From the NCBI RefSeq assembly GCF_014649115.1, contig NZ_BMSK01000029.1:1-64000 (forward strand): DNA of 64,000 nucleotides, in the 5' to 3' direction. The notes beneath the pieces are model-generated. The model was given only the letters and a program-made list of their open reading frames with translations, did not search any database and had not been told where the DNA came from. Numbering within the stretch: position 1 is the stretch's first letter; each line of letters begins with the position of its first letter. Of the stretch, positions 43,331 through 52,659 are shown piece after piece. Source of the DNA: Streptomyces eurythermus. GTDB taxonomy: Bacteria; Actinomycetota; Actinomycetes; Streptomycetales; Streptomycetaceae. Both the position numbers and the translations under genes were made by a program.

Positions 43331-43420
43331 GGGTGAGCCTCCTGCTCGGTGGTGAGGGGCGGGAACACGCAGAGCGCCGCACCTGGCCGGGAAGGGCGGG
43401 TGCGGCGCTCCGGGTGGGTG

Positions 43421-43603
43421 CTACTGGGTGGTGGTGTCGGTGACCACGAGGAAGTGGTCGGTGTGCAGGTCCATCACGACCTGGGCGTTGATGCCCTGGG
43501 CGCGTTGGGCGGCTGCGTACGCTTCGGCCGGCCAGGAGCCGCGGGGAGCTCCGGCGGGGAACCGTTCCATGATGGTCCGGGTGGCCTGCGCGGTGGTGGC
43601 CAT
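43421..43603 (-). CDS. Hypothetical 60-aa protein
   Basis: The ATG at 43603 overlaps the upstream stop by one base, so translation is coupled. Sequence: helical start TAQATRTIMERF, then AYAAAQRAQGINAQVVMDLHTDHFLVVTD. No family recognised. Confidence 0.55.
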   Translation of the reverse strand: MATTAQATRTIMERFPAGAPRGSWPAEAYAAAQRAQGINAQVVMDLHTDHFLVVTDTTTQ

Positions 43604-44085
43604 CAGGCGTCTCCGCCGTTCACGCGCTCGTGGATGTCGATGAGGGTGGCGATGGCGTCGGGGTTGTCCGCCAGGCCGACCCACTGCCCGTGCGCGGTGA
43701 AGACGGGTGCGGCGTCCGTGTCTCCGTCGAAGATCACGACGTAGTTGCCGTACCTGTCGAGCACCGTCTCGCGCAGGACCGGGACCAGAGCGGTGTCCAG
43801 GACCTCCAGGGCGTCGACGGTGAGCCGGGCGTGCTCACCGGGCATCGGCGGCTGGACCAGGGTGCCGGTCGCCCTCAGCAGGTCGCCGGGCTGTACGCCG
43901 TTCAGCAGCTCATGGGTGATCCGGGGGTCACCGCTGGTGCAGGTGATGACCGTGTCGGGGGCGTCGTCGTCGAGCGCGTCGATGCCGGCGGGCCGGACGA
44001 CCAGGTCGAAGGTGGCGGTGTCGCGCGGGCCGGGGACGGGGATCGCGTCGACCCAGCCGTCAACGGCGCAGTGCTTGGTGTCCAT
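43603..44085 (-). CDS. OB-fold-like hypothetical protein (160 aa)
   Basis: Begins MDTKHCAVDGWVDAIPVPG and runs as an acidic beta-rich protein with GVQPGDLLRATGTLVQPP, reminiscent of a single-strand-binding OB fold, then DRYGNYVVIFDGDTDAAPVF. The fold is a guess from pattern. Coupled to genes on both sides by stop-start overlaps. Confidence 0.55.
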   Translation of the reverse strand: MDTKHCAVDGWVDAIPVPGPRDTATFDLVVRPAGIDALDDDAPDTVITCTSGDPRITHELLNGVQPGDLLRATGTLVQPPMPGEHARLTVDALEVLDTALVPVLRETVLDRYGNYVVIFDGDTDAAPVFTAHGQWVGLADNPDAIATLIDIHERVNGGDA

Positions 44086-44288
44086 CAGCTGGCCTCCGCC
44101 AGGGGCTCGGTGGGGCGAGAGGAGCGGGGTCGGGTAGTGCGCTGGGCGATGTCCAGCAGCTCGCGGTTGCGCCGCTGCTGGGCTTCGGTGAGCGGGCGGG
44201 CCTTCGCGCCGTGGCGGTGCCAGAGCGGAGAGGCGGGCGGCTCGGGGTAAGCGAGGGCGTGGTCGACGTCGCGGTCGGTGCTGTTCAT
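44085..44288 (-). CDS. Hypothetical 67-aa protein
   Basis: Small basic protein with LTEAQQRRNRELLDIAQRT helix, joined to the next gene by a one-base TGATG overlap. No family recognised. Confidence 0.5.
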   Translation of the reverse strand: MNSTDRDVDHALAYPEPPASPLWHRHGAKARPLTEAQQRRNRELLDIAQRTTRPRSSRPTEPLAEAS

Positions 44289-44306
44289 GGGTCCTCCAGG
44301 TGGAGG

Positions 44307-44591
44307 TCAGGCGTGGTCGCCTTGGCCTTTGGGCTTCGGCGCGAGGTCGGAGGCGAACCGCCCGAGGCGGGCCTCAACGGGGCTGGCGGCGAGCCATCCC
44401 TCCGCGCATGCCTTGTGCACGGGCTCACCGGAGCGGGAACGCATGGGCGTGAGCTGGCCGCACAGCGCGCAGGGGAGGTCCTGCCAGCGGTCGAAGTGCT
44501 GGCCGTCCCGCCAGACGAGGAGCTCGCCTGGAGCCGGTATCCGGCCCGGCTCGAACGGCGGCTTCTCCTTCGCACGTCCCTGGCGGGTCAC
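44307..44591 (-). CDS. Small zinc-binding protein (94 aa)
   Basis: GTG at 44591 overlaps the stop of the ASCH gene by 4 bp; longer frames through that gene are rejected. Contains WRDGQHFDRWQDLPCALCGQ and HKACAEGWL, giving a CxxC plus HxxxC pattern that could bind zinc. Function unknown. Confidence 0.6.
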   Translation of the reverse strand: MTRQGRAKEKPPFEPGRIPAPGELLVWRDGQHFDRWQDLPCALCGQLTPMRSRSGEPVHKACAEGWLAASPVEARLGRFASDLAPKPKGQGDHA

Positions 44592-45028
44592 GGCCGGAAG
44601 TCGGGCAGCTGCTGGAATACGCGGTCCAGCAGGTCCTCCGTCGGCTTCCAGGGCCCGAGCTGCCCGGTGGCGGGGACCGGCAGCGGCAGCTCCTGGACGT
44701 CGGTGAGGACCAGGTGCCAGGCGCCCGGGTGCGCCCACGGTGTACAGGGCGGGGAGCCTTCGGGGTCCTGGTGGCAGTCGGTCAGGCGCGCGATGCCGAG
44801 GACGGCTCCGGTGGTCAGCTCCCGGCCGCGGATCGTGTGAGCGACCAGCGGGAGGCGCAGGGCGGCAGCGTCGGTGCGCTGGCCGGCGTGCAGGAGCATC
44901 CAGCCCCGCCAGCCCCAGGGACGGGGGCGGTTCTCGATGCTCTTGGCGCCGGTGAGAATGCAGGTGGCGTACGGCTGCTGGACGGTGATGCCGCGGATCC
45001 AGTCGCCCTCGGGCAGGGTGACGGTCAT
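44588..45028 (-). CDS. ASCH domain protein (146 aa)
   Basis: Starts MTVTLPEGDWIRGITVQQPYA; ILTGAKSIENRPRPWGWRG and AVLGIARLTDC are landmarks of the ASCH (PUA-like) domain, which binds RNA or modified bases. A nearby gene pair of zinc and ASCH proteins suggests an RNA-related function. ATG at 45028 overlaps the upstream 57-aa gene by 4 bp. Confidence 0.75.
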   Translation of the reverse strand: MTVTLPEGDWIRGITVQQPYATCILTGAKSIENRPRPWGWRGWMLLHAGQRTDAAALRLPLVAHTIRGRELTTGAVLGIARLTDCHQDPEGSPPCTPWAHPGAWHLVLTDVQELPLPVPATGQLGPWKPTEDLLDRVFQQLPDFRP

Positions 45029-45198
45029 ACGGCACACCCCCACACCATTGAGGCCAGCCTTCCGGCCCGGACGGCGGCAAGCTGCTCGTCCAGCGCAACC
45101 GGCTGCTCGGTCTGGCCGGCGATCGGCCCGACGCCGGCTTTGGTCGGTGAGAGCGCGCGTTGCCCGGTTCGGGCCCGGGCGCCCAGGACGCAGTCCAT
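45025..45198 (-). CDS. Small protein (57 aa)
   Basis: ATG at 45198 with GGGAG 9 nt upstream, stop overlapping the ASCH start (ATGA). Sequence MDCVLGARARTG, then QPVALDEQLAAVRAGRLASMV. Coupling supports it as a real gene; function unknown. Confidence 0.5.
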   Translation of the reverse strand: MDCVLGARARTGQRALSPTKAGVGPIAGQTEQPVALDEQLAAVRAGRLASMVWGCAV

Positions 45199-45287
45199 AC
45201 TGGGGATCTCCCTCTCGTCTCGTACGGGGTGGGTTGGCCCGGGGCAGGCGACTTGGTTGTCCGCCGTGCGCCTGTCCCGGGGCGTAG

Positions 45288-45584
45288 CTACAGCGCGAAG
45301 TCGCTGTTCCAGCTGACGGGGTTGTGCCAGAGGCCGGCCGTCGCGGCCGTCCACTCCAGGTCCCATCCGGGCCGCAGCCCCCGTGCCGTCCAGTTGTCCG
45401 GCTGTCCGCTGGGGATCTCGCGTCCGGCCGTGTGCGCGGCGAGTGCGGCCTCGTACGCCTGGTGCGCGCGGCGCAGGGCCGTGGCCGGGGAGTCGGCGGC
45501 GCCTGTGAAGACGTGAAGGCCGCGCCGGCCTGGGTGGGCGGGATCGTGTATCGGGACGTCGACCTCGTAGGTGCGCAGGATCAT
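45288..45584 (-). CDS. Hypothetical 98-aa protein
   Basis: The ATG at 45584 has AGGGAG 9 nt upstream. Starts MILRTYEVDVPIHDPAH, continues LHVFTGAADSPATALRRAHQAY, and ends in a Trp-rich WTARGLRPGWDLEW region. Looks like a small alpha/beta protein conserved in Streptomyces; no function. Confidence 0.6.
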   Translation of the reverse strand: MILRTYEVDVPIHDPAHPGRRGLHVFTGAADSPATALRRAHQAYEAALAAHTAGREIPSGQPDNWTARGLRPGWDLEWTAATAGLWHNPVSWNSDFAL

Positions 45585-45701
45585 GACGCCCATCTCCCTT
45601 CGGTTGCTCGTGGTTGAGGAGACACTGCGACCGCCCCGGCCCCGGCCCTGAGCGGGTGCGCGGGTTCGGGGCGGCACAGAGTGCGCTCAACCCGGTGGGG
45701 A

Positions 45702-46004
45702 TCAGCTGGCCGTCGCGATGGCGTCGCGCAGGTGGGTGCGCGCCCGGGCCACAAGAGCGCGCTGGTCGCTGTCCGGGCTGGTCAGTGCGTCGGTGAGGTA
45801 GCCGGCGGCGTGGTCCAGGTCCTCGCTGGCGTCCTGCCAGGTGCCGAGGCTGGAGGCGCCGAGGACGTCGCGGACCTCTTCGACCAGGTCGATGAAGACG
45901 CTCGGGGTGGCGCCGCGCGGCACCGGGACCTCGATGAGAGCGGCGAGGCCGGCGGCGAAGCAGGAGCGGAGCGCGGCGAAGGTATCGGTCCGGGTCTGGA
46001 CCAT
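45702..46004 (-). CDS. Hypothetical 100-aa helical protein
   Basis: ATG at 46004 behind GAGGAG. Helical, Ala/Leu/Asp-rich, with VFIDLVEEVRDVLG and AAGYLTDAL. No family recognised. 13 bp after the zinc-finger gene. Confidence 0.55.
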   Translation of the reverse strand: MVQTRTDTFAALRSCFAAGLAALIEVPVPRGATPSVFIDLVEEVRDVLGASSLGTWQDASEDLDHAAGYLTDALTSPDSDQRALVARARTHLRDAIATAS

Positions 46005-46017
46005 GTCGGTCTCCTCG

Positions 46018-46218
46018 TCAGAAGTCGAGCCGGATGGTGATGGGGATGCGCCGGTCACCGGAGCGGGTGTGGACCGTGCTGCGGTGTGCGGCGAGGCCGG
46101 CGGCGCCGCCCTGGACCGGGAGATGGCAGACGGGGCAGCCGTGCCACCACGCGTCTCCGTCGGGGAGTTCGGCCGGGGTGAGCGGGTGCGGGTGCGGGCC
46201 GTCGGCGGCCCGGCTCAT
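46018..46218 (-). CDS. Small zinc-finger protein (66 aa)
   Basis: WWHGCPVCHLPVQGG with HRSTVH gives a CxxC-x-HxxxxH layout of the C2H2 type. Overlaps the kinase stop by 4 bp (ATGA). Probably nucleic-acid or protein binding. Confidence 0.6.
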   Translation of the reverse strand: MSRAADGPHPHPLTPAELPDGDAWWHGCPVCHLPVQGGAAGLAAHRSTVHTRSGDRRIPITIRLDF

Positions 46219-47189
46219 CCGCGGACCGCCTCGGTGTACTGCGCTTCCAGGTCGGCGCGGCCTGCGGCATCCTCGCCCAAGTCGTGGTCGGCGGCCTCCT
46301 GGTCGAGGTCGTCAAAGCCGTCGTGGACAGTGCAGATGGTGTCCTCGTGCCGGTTCAAGCCGCCGGTCAGGGCCCGCGCCAGGCAGGTGACGCTGTAAGC
46401 GGGAGCCCAAGCCGGGGCGGTGCAGTCGGCATCGTGCGGGCACGGCACCAGGACGTCGAATCCGTAGTCGCCCTCGCCGTCGACATCGGTGCGCAGGGCA
46501 AGAGTGAGGCGCTGTGCACCCAGGCAGATCTCCGCGACGCGGTCACCGCCGGCCAGGGCCGAGCCCGGCTTCCACCGCCACAGCGGCAGGATCTCGGGAC
46601 CGAAGACGCGGCGTACGAGGAGCAGGTCGCCCAGGCCGTCGCCGCCGTCCAGGCCGAGGACGGCCCGGCGGGCCTCGCTCAGGCGCTCCAGGAACGGCAA
46701 CAGCCGGCCCAGGGTGTCGGCGAAGACGATCTCGCGGAAGCCTTCGGCCTTGAGGGTCCACTGTGCGTCGACCATGTCCCTGCGCTGCTGACGGACCACG
46801 GCTTCCGGCACCGTGCGGTTGGCCGGCCGCGGACCCTGCCGCTGCTCGCACACCATGCCGGGGGTGGCGACCAGGACCGCGATGGGCAGCATGCCGTGCC
46901 GCCGGGCGGCGGCGACCAGCGGCTCCCGGGCGGCCCGGCTCACGTTGGTGGCGTCGACGACCGTGAACAGCCGGCGGCGCATCCGGGCCTCCAGGAGCAG
47001 GTGCAGAGCGGCGACCGCGTCGCCGGTGGCGTCCTGGTCGCCCGCGTCGTCGCTGACCGTCTCGCGCAGCGCGTCCAGGGACAGGACCTGCGAGGCGGGC
47101 CAGGTGGCGGCGAGCGTGGACTTCCCGGCGCCGGAGGGGCCGATGAGCACCACCAGGCTGTGCTCGGGCATCGGCGGGTAGATGGTCAT
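46215..47189 (-). CDS. P-loop kinase, polynucleotide-kinase-like (324 aa)
   Basis: Walker A GPSGAGKST at about 17-25, then FTVVDATNVSRAAREPLV, the pattern of AAA_33/Pnkp-type kinases that phosphorylate RNA or DNA ends or small molecules. The second half (from about 200) is a separate beta-rich region ending in an acidic helix. Strong AAGGAG before the ATG. With the ASCH and RapZ-C proteins nearby an RNA-repair or RNA-processing theme is possible. Confidence 0.7.
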   Translation of the reverse strand: MTIYPPMPEHSLVVLIGPSGAGKSTLAATWPASQVLSLDALRETVSDDAGDQDATGDAVAALHLLLEARMRRRLFTVVDATNVSRAAREPLVAAARRHGMLPIAVLVATPGMVCEQRQGPRPANRTVPEAVVRQQRRDMVDAQWTLKAEGFREIVFADTLGRLLPFLERLSEARRAVLGLDGGDGLGDLLLVRRVFGPEILPLWRWKPGSALAGGDRVAEICLGAQRLTLALRTDVDGEGDYGFDVLVPCPHDADCTAPAWAPAYSVTCLARALTGGLNRHEDTICTVHDGFDDLDQEAADHDLGEDAAGRADLEAQYTEAVRG

Positions 47190-47280
47190 GCACGATCTCC
47201 TTGCGGGTGAAGGGCGCCGGGCAGCCGGATGGGGCTGCCCGGCGTGGGCGGTGAGCAGGGCGAGGGCTTCCGCAGCGGCG

Positions 47281-47448
47281 TCAGCGGACGATCATGTGGT
47301 CGGGGTGGCCGTTCTTCATGTGGTCCACGCACTGCGGGCAGTCCTCACGCGGACCGAGCCCGGCGTGGGCCTCGCGGCTGGCGTACGCGTGGAACCAGCA
47401 CTGTGTGCACTGCCCCCGGGGCGGATTCGTCGCCTTGGTGTTCGGCAT
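47281..47448 (-). CDS. Zinc-ribbon protein (55 aa)
   Basis: Short protein from ATG 47448 with two CxxC pairs, GQCTQC and DCPQC, plus WFHAYASREAH. Starts 1 bp after the upstream stop. Too small for a function call but the metal site is clear. Confidence 0.65.
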   Translation of the reverse strand: MPNTKATNPPRGQCTQCWFHAYASREAHAGLGPREDCPQCVDHMKNGHPDHMIVR

Positions 47449-47449
47449 C

Positions 47450-47797
47450 TCAGTTGCCTCTCTGCGGGTGAAGGGCGCGGGCAGACCGGATGAGGCGCTG
47501 CCCGGCGTGGTCGGTGATCAGGGCGGCGGCCTCGTGCAGCGGGCAGGAGGCGTCCCCGTCGCGGTCGGGCTCGACCTGCTCGGCACGGCGTGCGGCGGCG
47601 GTGAGCAGCTGCGCGACGGCCGCGAGGAACCCGCCGGGCGGGTCGGTGTCCTCGATGAGCTCGCGCAGGATGGCGGCGAGCTCCTCCTGGTCGACGTCGT
47701 CGGCGCGAAGGTCGTCCTCGATCTGCTGGAGGGCCAGCGAGGCGATCCCGGCTGCGGCGCGGACGCGTTCGATGCGCGTCCGGGACCGGCCGGTCAC
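47450..47797 (-). CDS. Hypothetical 115-aa helical protein
   Basis: GTG start overlaps the DUF3307 stop by 4 bp. Helical with RVRAAAGIASLALQQI and AAILRELIEDTD, then SCPLHEAAALI. No family recognised; coupled on both sides. Confidence 0.55.
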   Translation of the reverse strand: MTGRSRTRIERVRAAAGIASLALQQIEDDLRADDVDQEELAAILRELIEDTDPPGGFLAAVAQLLTAAARRAEQVEPDRDGDASCPLHEAAALITDHAGQRLIRSARALHPQRGN

Positions 47798-48300
47798 CGG
47801 GTGGTGGCCTTGGTCGTGGCGATGAGCGCGGCGATGGTCTCCCAGCCGTGGTGCCAGGAGTTGTCGAGGTGGAAGGCGCCGTTCATGCCGAAGTCGACCA
47901 ACTTGTAGAAGTCGGTCTTGCCCCTCTTGCCGGCGAGCTTCTCCAGAACCCCGTGGCCCGGCACCCGGCGGTCCGCGATGTAGTGCGTGCCGAGGGACAG
48001 GGCGAGCGCGGCCGCGGCCGCGCCGGGGTGGACCCGGATGCCCAGCGCGCGGGCCCCGAGTCCGGCGACGACCGCCTGGGTGGTGGTGTAGGTGAGGCAG
48101 TGGTGCAGGCAGGCCTTGCGGCCGTCGGCGGTGCCGTGGGTGGTCTTCTCCTTGGTGGCCGGGTCCTCGTAGGTGACCGGGTGGTCGTCGGAGGCGCCCT
48201 TCACGCGGGCGCAGAAGTCGGTCTGGACCCAGAAGTCTCCGACCGCGCTGGCGGCGCGGGTCAGTCCGAGCAGAGCGGCGAAGACGGCGGGACGATGCAT
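47794..48300 (-). CDS. DUF3307-type membrane protein (168 aa)
   Basis: ATG at 48300 behind GGAGACC. Core reads VGDFWVQTDFCARVKG, HHCLTYTTTQ and GTHYIADRR, with Gly/Ala-rich hydrophobic helices between, like DUF3307 integral membrane proteins found in phages and plasmids. Function unknown. Confidence 0.65.
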   Translation of the reverse strand: MHRPAVFAALLGLTRAASAVGDFWVQTDFCARVKGASDDHPVTYEDPATKEKTTHGTADGRKACLHHCLTYTTTQAVVAGLGARALGIRVHPGAAAAALALSLGTHYIADRRVPGHGVLEKLAGKRGKTDFYKLVDFGMNGAFHLDNSWHHGWETIAALIATTKATTR

Positions 48301-48505
48301 GCTGGAGGTCTCCTGATCTCGAAGAGGGTGAGGGAGCGGGTGGCCGGCCCTTTGCCGATGCGCGGCCACCCGGCGGGTCCCTGTCCCCGGAGCTATGTGG
48401 CTGGGGGCGGGGGCCCGTGGCAGAAGGGGTGGAGCGGATGGCCGGCTGTCTCGGCTTGCGGCACGCCGGTGGCCAGCCCGCCCGGACCGTGTGTCCTCGG
48501 TGCTT

Positions 48506-48889
48506 TCAGCCGCCGCTGGTGTGTGCGGTGGCGGTGGCCCGGACAGCGTCGGCGAGCAGCAGGGTCAGCTCGTGGCCGTGGTCGACGGCGTCCTCCAGGC
48601 ACTCGATGACCTCGCTCGGCAGGCCGCGGGTGCGGGCGCCGGCCAGGACGCCCTCGAGGTAGAGGACGTCGGCGAGGATCCGGCCGCGGACGTCGAGGAC
48701 GCCGGGCTGCACGGCCAGGACGTCGTGGTTCTTCGCGGTGGCCAGGACGGCGTGGTCGGCGGCCTGGCGGTAGGCGGTCTCGGACTGCTCGGTGAGCAGC
48801 GCGTCGACCTCGGTGGTGTCGCCGTATGCGCGGCGCCAGCCGAAGCATGCGGCGGCAGCGTCCATCAGAGAGCGGCGGGTGAGGGGCAC
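48506..48889 (-). CDS. Hypothetical 127-aa helical protein
   Basis: The GTG at 48889 (MPLTRRSLMDAAAACFGW) is chosen because GGGAGG lies 5 nt upstream; the ATG at 48913 has none. Helical throughout with YLEGVLAGARTRGLPSEVIECLE. No family recognised. The 205 bp between this gene and 48300 hold no gene. Confidence 0.6.
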   Translation of the reverse strand: MPLTRRSLMDAAAACFGWRRAYGDTTEVDALLTEQSETAYRQAADHAVLATAKNHDVLAVQPGVLDVRGRILADVLYLEGVLAGARTRGLPSEVIECLEDAVDHGHELTLLLADAVRATATAHTSGG

Positions 48890-48998
48890 GGTGACCTCCC
48901 GGGGAGGTTCCATCGCCTGGTCCGGGTGACCGGGCGGACACCACGCGGCCCCGACCGCCGAGAAGGGCCGGCGGCCGAGGGCGCACGGAGAGTGCCGG

Positions 48999-49604
<606 letters not shown>

Positions 49605-49609
49605 AGGGG

Positions 49610-49705
49610 CTACTCCTTGTCGGTGGTGGTGCGCTGGGTGCGCCAGGCGGCGGTGGCGACCACGGCGATGAGGACCAGGGCGAGCACGTACAACCGGCTG
49701 CTCAT
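49610..49705 (-). CDS. Single-pass membrane peptide (31 aa)
   Basis: MSSRLYVLALVLIAVVATAAW is one hydrophobic helix with a short charged tail. It ends 5 bp before the next gene. Ribosome site weak; real only if coupled to upstream translation. Confidence 0.35.
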   Translation of the reverse strand: MSSRLYVLALVLIAVVATAAWRTQRTTTDKE

Positions 49706-49764
49706 CCGGCGACCGCGAGAACAGCGGCGGCCAGGAGGAGAGCGAGCGCGCGGGCCGGGTGGGG

Positions 49765-50067
49765 TCAGAACGGGGGTTCGTCCGGCCATGGCTCGACGCG
49801 GCGGGCGGGCCGGAGCGGGATGCGTAGCGTGCGGCGGTCGGACCAGCAGCCGCACGCCTCCATCTCCGGGTTCGCGTCGCCGACCCACCAGCCGCCCGCA
49901 CCTCGGCAGTCGGGGCAGGAGCGGCGGGGCTGGGGCATCAGCTCGATGCGGTGCCGGTCAGCGTAGAGCTTGAGGTGACTGGCCCTGAGCGCGGCGGCGG
50001 CCGTCACCGCGGCGAGCGGGACGGCGGCGGCGAGCATCAGAGCGGTGCGCCGGTGGCGGGTGGTCAC
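49765..50067 (-). CDS. Membrane-anchored zinc protein (100 aa)
   Basis: GTG at 50067 overlaps the upstream stop by 4 bp. One hydrophobic helix (LMLAAAVPLAAVTAAAAL) precedes CPDCRGAGGWW and ACGCW, a DnaJ-like CxxCxGxG zinc pattern. Function unknown. Confidence 0.6.
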   Translation of the reverse strand: MTTRHRRTALMLAAAVPLAAVTAAAALRASHLKLYADRHRIELMPQPRRSCPDCRGAGGWWVGDANPEMEACGCWSDRRTLRIPLRPARRVEPWPDEPPF

Positions 50068-50312
50068 GTCAGCGGGATCGCGCGGCAGGCCGCGGCGTGG
50101 CTGTTGGCCTTCTCGCGGATGCTGAACAGGTAGTCCTCCTCCTCCGGGAACTGCGAGGCGGCCTTGCAGCCGTGGCACTTCCAACGGTTCTTGAAGTGCT
50201 CACCGCGGCCGATGACGTCGACGAACGATCCGCCGATCGTGACGAACCGGATCTGGAGGTTCTTGGGCCGCTCGGGCTCGGTGAAGGCGGAGGCGCGGAC
50301 AGCGGTGCTCAT
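50064..50312 (-). CDS. Small zinc-ribbon protein (82 aa)
   Basis: Contains WKCHGCKAAS and ANSHAAACRAIP, giving CxxC plus HxxxC. The preceding part is beta-rich (IRFVTIGGSFVDVIG). Resembles the zinc module of the 201-aa protein at 48999. Confidence 0.65.
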   Translation of the reverse strand: MSTAVRASAFTEPERPKNLQIRFVTIGGSFVDVIGRGEHFKNRWKCHGCKAASQFPEEEDYLFSIREKANSHAAACRAIPLT

Positions 50313-50331
50313 GGGCGGTGGTCCTCTCGGA

Positions 50332-50754
50332 TCAGGCGGCCAGCAGGTGCTTGGCCGGGGGAGCGATGTAGGAGGCGGGGTCGGCGGGCGTGCCGTCGAA
50401 GCACTCCAGGCAGGACCCCAAGGTCTTCAGCGGGAGGCAGTGGAAGTAGCGCCGACGGCAGATGCCGCATGTCTGGCGGGCTGCCATCGCGGCGTCGAGC
50501 GCGGCCTCCTTCGCGAGCGTCATCGCGAACTTCGGCTTCGCCAGGTCGATCCGGTACAGCCACGCCCACCGCTTCCCGCCACGGCATTCGATCCGGGCGA
50601 CGGGTTCCTGGCCGCCGGGGCGCAGGCCCATCTTCCGCAGCTGGCGACGGGTCGCGAGCCCGGGGCCGGCCTGCTTCCACCGGAAGACCGGTAAGGATCC
50701 GTCGCCGGGGTCGTACGGGGCGACGTCGGCCAGGTCCTGGTCCTGGTCGGCCAT
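50332..50754 (-). CDS. Plasmid-associated RRQLR-motif protein with zinc site (140 aa)
   Basis: ATG at 50754. Carries RRQLRKMGLRPGGQEPVA, a motif common to many actinobacterial plasmid and ICE proteins, then CGICRRRYFHCL and GSCLECF, a likely zinc site. The motif is usually seen in conserved hypothetical proteins of conjugative elements. Function unknown. Confidence 0.65.
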   Translation of the reverse strand: MADQDQDLADVAPYDPGDGSLPVFRWKQAGPGLATRRQLRKMGLRPGGQEPVARIECRGGKRWAWLYRIDLAKPKFAMTLAKEAALDAAMAARQTCGICRRRYFHCLPLKTLGSCLECFDGTPADPASYIAPPAKHLLAA

Positions 50755-51026
50755 CACCTGCTCCAGGCACCGGGCAACCGGCGCTGAGGCAGCGGGTAGC
50801 GGGGTCCGGGGCGCTGCGGGCGGGGCCGGCCGATCCGGCGGCGCGGGCGGGGGATGAACACGAGCTGGTCCTCCTCGGTCAATGTCGGTGGGCAGCAAGC
50901 GCCGCGCCCGCTGGCGGTGTTCGCCGGCGGGCACGTGCGGAGCGGTCGGCCCGGCTCTGTCCGGGTCCCAGTCCTGGGCCGGGAGTCAGGCGGAGCGGCC
51001 GGGATGGGGTGATACCGGTGGGACGG

Positions 51027-51794
51027 TCAGGTGCGTGCCGCCTGGAGAGCCTTGAGTTCGCGGATCGTGGCGCACGGCCCGCTGGTGGCACACATCGACT
51101 CGAACGACGGGGCCGGGCTGGTCCTCCCGTACACCTCGTTCGCGACCTGCGTGACGATGCGCATCATGCTCGGGTCGGCCTGGCGGCACTGGCTGTTGGG
51201 GCCGCCGACCCCGTACCGCTTGGCGCTGCTGATGTGCTGCCGGGCCTGCCGCGCGGCCCACCGGCGGTCCTGCGGGCCGTGGTTCTCCAGGACCTTGCCC
51301 GAGTCGTGGAAGGTGTCCGCGTGGCAGTGCGTGCAGTGGAACGTGACCAACTTCCGCGTGGGCCTGCCGGGGAGCCAGGACCCGTGGAACTCGTAGACCA
51401 GGACGTCGCCGCCCTCGGGGTGCTCGAAGGTGGTCACGACGCCGCGCCCGTCGGGGGTCCACGTGGTGTCCGGGATGAACGAGTCCCATCCGTCGGTGTG
51501 CGGCCAGTGGTCGTAGGTCTGCCCCTGCGAGACGTCAAGGCACGTCGACGGGTCGCTGTTGTACGCGGCGATCTGCTCGATCGAGCCGACGTACAGGCGG
51601 GAGTGCTCCTCGCTCTCCAGGAACGCCAGCCCGTACCCCTGCGGGCGGCGGTGCTGGGGCGGGAAGATCGACTGCATCTCCTGGAAGTGTTTGTGCTGCG
51701 GGGTCAGGACCCCGGTCAGCGAGACCCGGTACCACTCGGCGTGCGTGACATGCGTGGGGTTGGTGGCGCTGACGTAGTGGGTGTTCGCGGCCAC
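51027..51794 (-). CDS. Hypothetical 255-aa protein
   Basis: GTG at 51794 behind AAGGAGG. Aromatic-rich N-terminal half (HAEWYRVSLTGVLTP, GYGLAFLESEEHSRLYVG), then FHCTHCHADTFH, a CxxCH zinc-like element, and an SSAKRYGVGGPNSQCR region. Shares the CxxC-H style of its neighbours. No family recognised. 50755-51026 holds no gene. Confidence 0.6.
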   Translation of the reverse strand: MAANTHYVSATNPTHVTHAEWYRVSLTGVLTPQHKHFQEMQSIFPPQHRRPQGYGLAFLESEEHSRLYVGSIEQIAAYNSDPSTCLDVSQGQTYDHWPHTDGWDSFIPDTTWTPDGRGVVTTFEHPEGGDVLVYEFHGSWLPGRPTRKLVTFHCTHCHADTFHDSGKVLENHGPQDRRWAARQARQHISSAKRYGVGGPNSQCRQADPSMMRIVTQVANEVYGRTSPAPSFESMCATSGPCATIRELKALQAART

Positions 51795-51846
51795 GAGGCC
51801 TCCTTCATCGTCGTCGGGGTGATGCTGATGGCCGGTCGGCCTGCCC

Positions 51847-51882
51847 GGCTCTCGCGCACCCGGGACGGGGTGTGCGAGAGCC
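51847..51882 (-). terminator. Hairpin between two minus-strand genes
   Basis: A 14-bp stem with a minor mismatch (GGCTCTCGCGCACC against GGTGTGCGAGAGCC) and an 8-nt loop, between the membrane gene and the 255-aa gene. Confidence 0.6.
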
Positions 51883-51900
51883 AGGCGGAGCGACCGGAGG

Positions 51901-52659
51901 TCAATCCCGGAAGGGGCAGCCGCTGTGCGGGCGGTCGTCGGCGGGCGCGGCCGGGGCCGGAATGTGGATCTCGGGCCGGACGGTGACCTGGGCCGGGCGT
52001 CCGACGACGACGCGGCGGCGCAGGGTCAGGCCGCGTAGCGCGAACGCGGACAGGAACGCCCAGGCGAGGACGGCGAGGGCGGCCGCGACGGGGCGGCTGG
52101 CCGGAGGGGTTGCCGTCCAGACCATGAACACGCTGGCCGCGCCCCACCCGGTCCACATCGCGCGGACCCCAGTGCTTCGGGTGAAGAAGCCGACGACCAG
52201 GCCGGTGATGCCGGTGAGCAGCCACAGCGTGTAGACGGTGGAGGCCGCGACCGGGAGACCGGCGGAGTGCTGCGCGATGTAGGTGCGGACCGGCTGGTCG
52301 ACCACGGCGGCCACGCCGCTGGAGGTGTCGACGCCGACCTGCACCCTGGGCACGGCGGTGAGCAACTGGTGCAGCTGCTGGAGGACGACTTCGCCGGCGG
52401 CCCTGGCCATCAGCACGACGAAGGAGACCGCGGCGACCATGAGGACGGCGCGCAGCCAGGGCGCCATGTGCCGAAGGCCGCTCCGGGGCGCGCTGAGGAC
52501 GTCGTCCCACATCTCGTGCAGGACGCCGCCCTCTTCCCAGGCCGCCGTCCACCAGGTACGCAGCGCGGCGAACCGCACCTTGCGGGGCGGCGCTTTCGGG
52601 AAGGGCACGGGGAGGTAGACGAGCTCCTGGCGGTCCTGGCGGCTGTTGTTGGACTGCAC
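51901..52659 (-). CDS. Spd-like membrane protein (252 aa)
   Basis: GTG at 52659 behind AAAGGAG. Four or so hydrophobic segments: RAVLMVAAVSFVVLMARAAG, LWLLTGITGLVVGFF, a third near ASVFMVW, and AALAVLAWAFLSAFAL. The tail is Pro-rich and ends in GCPFRD. Lies in the transfer module, so a role in spreading the plasmid between mycelial compartments, like Spd proteins, is inferred. Confidence 0.6.
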   Translation of the reverse strand: MQSNNSRQDRQELVYLPVPFPKAPPRKVRFAALRTWWTAAWEEGGVLHEMWDDVLSAPRSGLRHMAPWLRAVLMVAAVSFVVLMARAAGEVVLQQLHQLLTAVPRVQVGVDTSSGVAAVVDQPVRTYIAQHSAGLPVAASTVYTLWLLTGITGLVVGFFTRSTGVRAMWTGWGAASVFMVWTATPPASRPVAAALAVLAWAFLSAFALRGLTLRRRVVVGRPAQVTVRPEIHIPAPAAPADDRPHSGCPFRD